64,000 nt of DNA from Prochlorococcus marinus str. MIT 9401 (lineage in GTDB: Bacteria; Cyanobacteriota; Cyanobacteriia; PCC-6307; Cyanobiaceae): positions 1 through 64,000 of the forward strand of contig NZ_JNAR01000004.1 in the NCBI RefSeq assembly GCF_000760095.1, given 5' to 3'. Within the stretch, counting starts at the first letter, position 1. Every line of letters starts with the position of its first letter. Shown here piece after piece: positions 59,296 through 64,000 of this stretch. The notes beneath the pieces are model-generated. The model was given only the letters and a program-made list of their open reading frames with translations, had not been told where the DNA came from and searched no databases. A program made the translations under genes and the position numbers.

Positions 59296-61361
59296 ATAAT
59301 TTCACTGATCTCAGAGTCTGAAAATGTACCTGTATTATTGATAGTTTGAGTCAATAATTCGTCTTTGTCAGATTGTGCTAGAGCTAAATCAAACCAAAAG
59401 GTTGTTCCAATTTCTAATTCACTAGCCATACGGATTTCCCCGCCGTGTTTTTCAATTATCCCTCGAACTATAGATAAACCTAAACCTGTTCCTTGCTCAG
59501 TATGAACGGAATTCTCTACCCTATAAAAACGGTCAAATATCTTTTCCTGATCCGCTTGTGATATTCCTGATCCTGTATCAGCAATCTCAATTCTTACTCT
59601 TGGTAGCGGTGAAACCAACTCACATTGAGGAGCTTTATCATTACTATTATTAATTGGGGGAAAAGCAGGACAGGAATCTGGCCAAGTATAAGCTCTTATC
59701 ATTAAATTGCTGTTTTTGGGACTAAATTTCAATCCATTACCAAGCAAATTATCAAATACTTGTAAAAGCAAATCAAAATTTCCTAGAATTGAAGGGATAT
59801 TTTCTTCTATTTCGTATGATAATGAAACATTTTTTTCTGAAGCATTAAGTCTGTAATTTCTCAGGGTTTGCTCTATTGCAGGTTTTATATCCATTTCTTC
59901 TAGTTGAATTATTTTACCTGACTCTAATCTTGATAAATCTAATACATCATTTACAAGTCTTGTTAATCTATCGGTCTCAGAATTTGCTATACCCAAAAAT
60001 TCAAGTTGTTCTTCATTAGAGAGCTGATCTTTTAAATCATGCAATGTCTCTACGTAACTTTTAATGTTAAAAAGTGGTGTTCTTAATTCATGCGAAACAT
60101 TACTAATAAATCTATTTTGTGCCGCATTGAGTTCAACTTCTCTTGTTAAATCTTGGATTGTGACAGCAATACCTTTTAATTCAACTTTGTTTGTATCTAA
60201 AACTGATTGTAATACAATTCTTAAAGTTCTAGCTGGCTCCCCCAAACTAAACCTTAAATCGTCTTTCTCCTTCTCTCTGTTCAAAATTGATTCAACATTT
60301 GTGTGTAAATCATTAGATAAAATTTCGGGAATCTCATTTAAAAAATATTTACCTTCCAATAATCTTCCTTCCCAACGAAATAATCTCTTTGCTGTTGGAT
60401 TAGTAAGTACAATTTTCCCTCTGGAATCCAATAATATTGCACCATCAGCCATAGTTGCTATTAATGATTGCTGCTTTATTTGAGCAGCTTTAAGTTCTTC
60501 AATATTTGCCTCTTCATAATTTTCTAACTGATTTGCCATTCGATTAAAACCATTTAAAAGTTCTCCTAAATCACCCGTCATCGGTAAAGAAATTCTGGAT
60601 TTAAAGTTCCCTTTAGAAATTTCTCGAACACCTCTTACTAATTCCCTTACAGGTCTTGTTATTGTAAGTGCATTGAATACAGCTCCCAGTATTACTAAAA
60701 CCCAAATGGAGATAAAAACAGCTATTGTAACCTCTCTTGTTAGTGCAGCACTGGCTAGGGCTTTTTTATTAGGTGTAACCCCCAAGGCTAAAGTTCCAAG
60801 ATATTTCCCTTTCCAAAGCATTGGAACAAACACATCAGTTACTTGTCCCTGAGGTGTAAGATGCTGCCTAACAAGCGGGAATTGAGGCCTTTTCTTTAAT
60901 TCTGAGGGCAGTTTTAATCTTCTCGTGAGCTGAAACTGACTATCTGAACTTGTTGGGGTGGCACTTATTGGTATCCCAAGTTGAACGATGTCTTCAGCGT
61001 CGGTAAAAAAAATATAACGTAGATTACGACTTGATCGCCAAAACTTTTCAGCAACATTTGAAATTTCTTTTTTTTGATTATTGGCTACTAATTCTGTAAC
61101 ATTTCCAGATAGCAATAATCCTAGATCTCGAGCATATCTAGTATCATTCATTCCTGCATCTCTTTGAATACTATTTAGTGCAAAAAATGTTATGCCTGTC
61201 ATTAAAAGACTAACTACCAGCGTGGCAATTGCCAGTAATTTTGTTCTTAAACTAAACCCACTCCACCAAGAAAGTAGTCTATTCATCCAATAGTTATCGT
61301 TATTGTCTTCATTATCAGCGAAGTTAAATTCTCTACTTTCTCTGTCATTACTATCTATCAT
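59292..61361 (-). CDS. nblS: Sensor histidine kinase NblS (Hik33/DspA)
   Basis: 689 residues. Two membrane helices (about 40-65 and 210-235) flank a ~140-residue extracytoplasmic domain. Then HAMP (TRPVRELVRGVREISKGNFK), PAS (ATMADGAILLDSRGKIVLTN), HisKA with phospho-His in FISNVSHELRTPLFNIKSYV, and the ATPase domain (NGLKFS, DTGSGISQADQEKIFDRFYR, GTGLGLSIVRGI). This is the essential cyanobacterial kinase for high-light, nutrient and cold responses, including hli and desaturase genes. purD lies 4 bp upstream, so co-transcription is likely. Confidence 0.95.
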   Translation of the reverse strand: MIDSNDRESREFNFADNEDNNDNYWMNRLLSWWSGFSLRTKLLAIATLVVSLLMTGITFFALNSIQRDAGMNDTRYARDLGLLLSGNVTELVANNQKKEISNVAEKFWRSSRNLRYIFFTDAEDIVQLGIPISATPTSSDSQFQLTRRLKLPSELKKRPQFPLVRQHLTPQGQVTDVFVPMLWKGKYLGTLALGVTPNKKALASAALTREVTIAVFISIWVLVILGAVFNALTITRPVRELVRGVREISKGNFKSRISLPMTGDLGELLNGFNRMANQLENYEEANIEELKAAQIKQQSLIATMADGAILLDSRGKIVLTNPTAKRLFRWEGRLLEGKYFLNEIPEILSNDLHTNVESILNREKEKDDLRFSLGEPARTLRIVLQSVLDTNKVELKGIAVTIQDLTREVELNAAQNRFISNVSHELRTPLFNIKSYVETLHDLKDQLSNEEQLEFLGIANSETDRLTRLVNDVLDLSRLESGKIIQLEEMDIKPAIEQTLRNYRLNASEKNVSLSYEIEENIPSILGNFDLLLQVFDNLLGNGLKFSPKNSNLMIRAYTWPDSCPAFPPINNSNDKAPQCELVSPLPRVRIEIADTGSGISQADQEKIFDRFYRVENSVHTEQGTGLGLSIVRGIIEKHGGEIRMASELEIGTTFWFDLALAQSDKDELLTQTINNTGTFSDSEISEII

Positions 61362-61365
61362 GATT

Positions 61366-62697
61366 TTAATTCCCTTTAGATAATTTTTTTCTCACTTGAT
61401 GACCAATGTCATTTCTGAAGTAAATACCATCGAAATTAATTTCTTTTAAATTTTTGTATGCTTTTTCAAAAACTAAATCGAAATCTTTATCTTGACAGAC
61501 AATACTTAATACTCTTCCCCCATCAGTTATTAATTCGCCATTTTTACTTAAGGAAGTACCTGAGTCGAAAATTTGACAATTACTTGAGTCAACTTTACCT
61601 ATTTTTATTGGAAAACCGGTTTTATATTCGTTAGGGTAACCTTTTGAAGTTGCTATTACACAGCCACTAACCTTATCAGAAGTATTAATTTTTTCGTCAC
61701 CAGTTAAATTTCCCATCGAGCATTTTTCTAAAAGCAATACAAAACTTTGATCCATCAGAGGCATTATAGTTTGGCATTCTGGATCACCAAATCTACAATT
61801 ATATTCTATAACTTTGGGCCCAGATTTTGTGATCATTAATCCAAAATAAATTACCCCTTTATATTCAATATTTTTTTTATTTAGTTGGTTTATTGTAGGT
61901 TCAATTATCTCTTTGATAATTATGTCAAGGTTATCTTTTGTTAATAGCGGAGCAGGAGAATAGGCTCCCATTCCTCCTGTGTTTGGACCTTTATCTTTCT
62001 CATTTAGACGTTTGTGATCTTGCGCTGTTGGGAGTAATACATATCTCTTCCCGTCACAAAGAGCAAAAACTGAAACTTCTGGACCCTGAATTTTTTCTTC
62101 TAGAACCACCACATTTCCAGAGTCACCAAACTTGCCATTAAAGATTGATTCTGCTGCTCTTAAACAGTCATTTTTTGAATCAGGGATATAAACACCTTTT
62201 CCTGAAGCTAGCCCGTCTGCTTTCACTACTAAGGGAACCGGTGCTGAATTGATAATTTTTTGGGCTTCTTCTAGAGAATTAACTTTCCAAAAGTTTGCAG
62301 TTGGAATTTTCGCTTCTTGCATAAATTCCTTAGCCCAAGATTTGCTATATTCTAATTTTGCTCCATCTTTACCCGGACCAAATACTTTAAAGTCTTTTCC
62401 TCGAAGAAAATCTGCCAATCCATTTGCCAAAGGTATTTCTGGACCTATTACGATTAAATCTATTTTTAATAAATTAAGTTTTTCGATTAATTTTTTTTGA
62501 TTATTAATATCAAATTTTATTCTTTCACATTTATTTATTCTTTCTGATCCTGCGTTGCCAGGGATTAAATAAACTTTTTTTACTAATTCATTTTTTTGGA
62601 TAACCCAGGCTAAGGAATTTTCTCTCCCACCATTCCCAATTATTAAGATATTTTCTAATCTATTGAAGCTTTTGGAACTTGTTGAATTTATATGCAT
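61366..62697 (-). CDS. purD: Phosphoribosylamine--glycine ligase
   Basis: 443 residues. ATP-grasp enzyme joining glycine to phosphoribosylamine in purine synthesis. Motifs: ILIIGNGGRENSLAWVIQKN, GPEIPLANGLADFL, VVKADGLASGKGVYIPDS (ATP loop) and NTGGMGAYSPAP, then IEYNCRFGDPECQTIMPLMD. The first ~14 residues (MHINSTSSKSFNRL) are an extra N-terminus; a start nearer LENILIIG is possible. Divergent from purC, 136 bp apart; transcribed into nblS. Confidence 0.97.
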   Translation of the reverse strand: MHINSTSSKSFNRLENILIIGNGGRENSLAWVIQKNELVKKVYLIPGNAGSERINKCERIKFDINNQKKLIEKLNLLKIDLIVIGPEIPLANGLADFLRGKDFKVFGPGKDGAKLEYSKSWAKEFMQEAKIPTANFWKVNSLEEAQKIINSAPVPLVVKADGLASGKGVYIPDSKNDCLRAAESIFNGKFGDSGNVVVLEEKIQGPEVSVFALCDGKRYVLLPTAQDHKRLNEKDKGPNTGGMGAYSPAPLLTKDNLDIIIKEIIEPTINQLNKKNIEYKGVIYFGLMITKSGPKVIEYNCRFGDPECQTIMPLMDQSFVLLLEKCSMGNLTGDEKINTSDKVSGCVIATSKGYPNEYKTGFPIKIGKVDSSNCQIFDSGTSLSKNGELITDGGRVLSIVCQDKDFDLVFEKAYKNLKEINFDGIYFRNDIGHQVRKKLSKGN

Positions 62698-62833
62698 AAA
62701 TTTGTATTTTGAAGGTTATTAGGTTTCGATAAAAAATTAGTTAACATTGAAAAACTAATTTGAAAAGTTGATATCCTAATAAATATGTTAATTACAAATC
62801 ATACTTTTAGTAATCAATCGAGGTCCTAAATTA

Positions 62834-63562
62834 ATGAATAATAAATATGAACTGATTTATGAAGGTAAAGCAAAAAAAGTATTTTCTCATGATGATCTAG
62901 ATAAAGTAATAATTGAATTTAAAGATGATGCTACAGCTTTTAATTCTTTGAAAAAATCTAAATTTGAAGGGAAGGGCAAACTTAATTGCATGATAAGTGC
63001 AAGAATATTTGAATTTCTCATAAAGCATAATATTCCAACTCACTTTATTGAACTTAAAAATGAAAATACAATGATTGCCAAGAAAATAAAAGTAATTCCA
63101 TTAGAAATTGTTTTGAGAAATATTGCTTATGGCTCTTTGTGTAAACAAACTACTATTAAACCCAGGACAATTTTGGTAAAGCCATTAATTGATATTTATC
63201 TTAAAAATGATCAACTAAATGATCCGTTAATTACAAAAGACAGGATTGAATTAATGAAAATAATAAGCCCTATAGATTTAAATTTAATAATAGATCTAAC
63301 TTTAAAAATTAATGAAATCCTGAGAAGTTTTTTTAAAAACATTCAGCTTGAACTTGTAGATTTCAAATTGGAGTTTGGTTATGATTCTTCAAAAAATATT
63401 CTTCTCGGAGACGAGATAAGTCCTGATAATTGCAGATTGTGGGATCTCAATCAGAAAAATGATACAATTGTAAGCCTAGACAAAGACAGATTTAGAAATG
63501 ATTTAGGTGGTTTAATTGAAGCTTATAGTGAAATCAATCGTAGAATTAATGATTTCACTTAA
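62834..63562 (+). CDS. purC: SAICAR synthetase
   Basis: 242 residues. Phosphoribosylaminoimidazole-succinocarboxamide synthase of purine synthesis. Motifs: LIYEGKAKKVFSHDDLDKVI, EFKDDATAFNSLKKSKFEGK, KVIPLEIVLRNIAYGSLCKQ and LVDFKLEFGYDSSKNILLGD with ISPDNCRLWDLN. Normal length. bamA-like gene follows 46 bp downstream. Confidence 0.97.
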   Translation: MNNKYELIYEGKAKKVFSHDDLDKVIIEFKDDATAFNSLKKSKFEGKGKLNCMISARIFEFLIKHNIPTHFIELKNENTMIAKKIKVIPLEIVLRNIAYGSLCKQTTIKPRTILVKPLIDIYLKNDQLNDPLITKDRIELMKIISPIDLNLIIDLTLKINEILRSFFKNIQLELVDFKLEFGYDSSKNILLGDEISPDNCRLWDLNQKNDTIVSLDKDRFRNDLGGLIEAYSEINRRINDFT

Positions 63563-63608
63563 CACTCTTAAATTAATAAAGATTAATTGATCTTAAATCA
63601 AAAATATT

Positions 63609-64000
63609 ATGCAAAAAAAATTTTTAAAATTTAGAAAGGTTTTCACAAATATTGCTTGCTCTCCTTTGATTTTGATATCAAATAATTCAGAATTGGCAGC
63701 TAAGTACTTACCTGAAAATCTTGAGCAATCAATCAACATTTTTGAAAATAAAGATATTAGTAATAATTTTTTTGAGGATTTCGATAATAAACAAGCAAAG
63801 AATTTCTTAATTGCAGAAAACAAAGAAAACCTTAATCAAGAAAGTGTTCTTATCTCAGAAATAATTATTGAAGGTTGGGAAAATCATCCTGAGGGCAGAA
63901 AACTTGAATTAGCAGCATATGATTCTATGAGTATAAAGCCAGGAAGTATTGTTGATAACGAAATATTAAATAGAAATCTTAATGCGATTTATGCTAGTGG
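63609..64000 (+). CDS. bamA: Omp85/BamA-family outer membrane protein, N-terminus (cut by window edge)
   Basis: First ~130 codons. Signal-like start (KFLKFRKVFTNIACSPLILI), a lineage-specific linker, then VLISEIIIEGWENHPEGRKL with MSIKPGSIVDNEILNRNLNA, which is the first POTRA domain pattern (strand-helix-helix, ...G..IxxGxxVxxxxLxxDLxxIYxxG). The beta-barrel lies beyond the window. Omp85 proteins insert outer-membrane barrels; the purC-Omp85 order recurs in cyanobacteria. Confidence 0.85.
   Translation, partial: MQKKFLKFRKVFTNIACSPLILISNNSELAAKYLPENLEQSINIFENKDISNNFFEDFDNKQAKNFLIAENKENLNQESVLISEIIIEGWENHPEGRKLELAAYDSMSIKPGSIVDNEILNRNLNAIYAS

Noticed and set aside
61366-61445. purD C-terminus truncated
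   Set aside because: Length 443 and the terminal FDGIYFRNDIGHQVRKK are normal for PurD.

Overview
The window comes from a high-light-adapted Prochlorococcus-type picocyanobacterium. The DNA is very AT-rich and genes are short and tightly packed. Several genes encode high-light-inducible proteins (hli). A kaiB-kaiC pair sits directly beside rplU/rpmA with no kaiA, which is the known Prochlorococcus arrangement. NblS, a plant-type ferredoxin, acyl-lipid desaturases and many cyanobacteria-only families (DUF1818, DUF1543, DUF2214, photosystem II S4-domain protein) fit the same origin. This is judged from gene content; no database search was run.

Layout. 1-6.5 kb is core: the groEL 3' end, secG, gpmI, pyrR, an Hsp70-like protein, rpoZ with a DUF1818 gene, a DnaA-box cluster, a DUF2811-like gene and an EVE-domain gene. 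About 6.6-34.7 kb is an accessory, island-like region. It holds some 45 microproteins of 29-72 residues, many with one membrane helix, plus five hli genes (two overlapping pairs and one single). It also holds two fatty-acid desaturases, DoxX, DUF805, cupin and EamA proteins, a LOG-family protein and an LptF/G-type permease. Two genes there are visibly broken, and several hairpin/RNA-like elements are present, including a candidate glutamine (Downstream-peptide) riboswitch in front of a DUF4278-like peptide. 35-48.5 kb is mixed: flavoprotein, GAF, DUF2214, DUF1643, pirin, MurD, SDR, a minimal NAD-ligase-like protein, a photolyase-like protein with apparently swapped domains, a second DoxX, a PPOX-family protein, a methyltransferase-like membrane protein, tRNA-Val(GAC) and the S4-domain protein. 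48.5-64 kb is core again: serA, prmA, ferredoxin, a pentapeptide protein, RNase Z, SpoIID-like, truB, a methyltransferase, rpmA/rplU, kaiB/kaiC, nblS/purD, purC and the start of an Omp85/BamA gene.

Themes. Light and redox management recur: hli pairs, desaturases, NblS, KaiBC, ferredoxin, the photolyase-like protein, DoxX. The accessory block looks like a site where very small membrane and stress peptides accumulate and decay. The least conventional items are the photolyase-like protein with an FAD domain first and an antenna-like domain last, the stand-alone ligase adenylation domain, the riboswitch-microprotein unit, the DnaA-box cluster between DUF1818 and DUF2811, and repeated microprotein families (WLD-x-LIN, CX3C, acidic DQDGG tails). 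Starts of microproteins were chosen by eye and are provisional.
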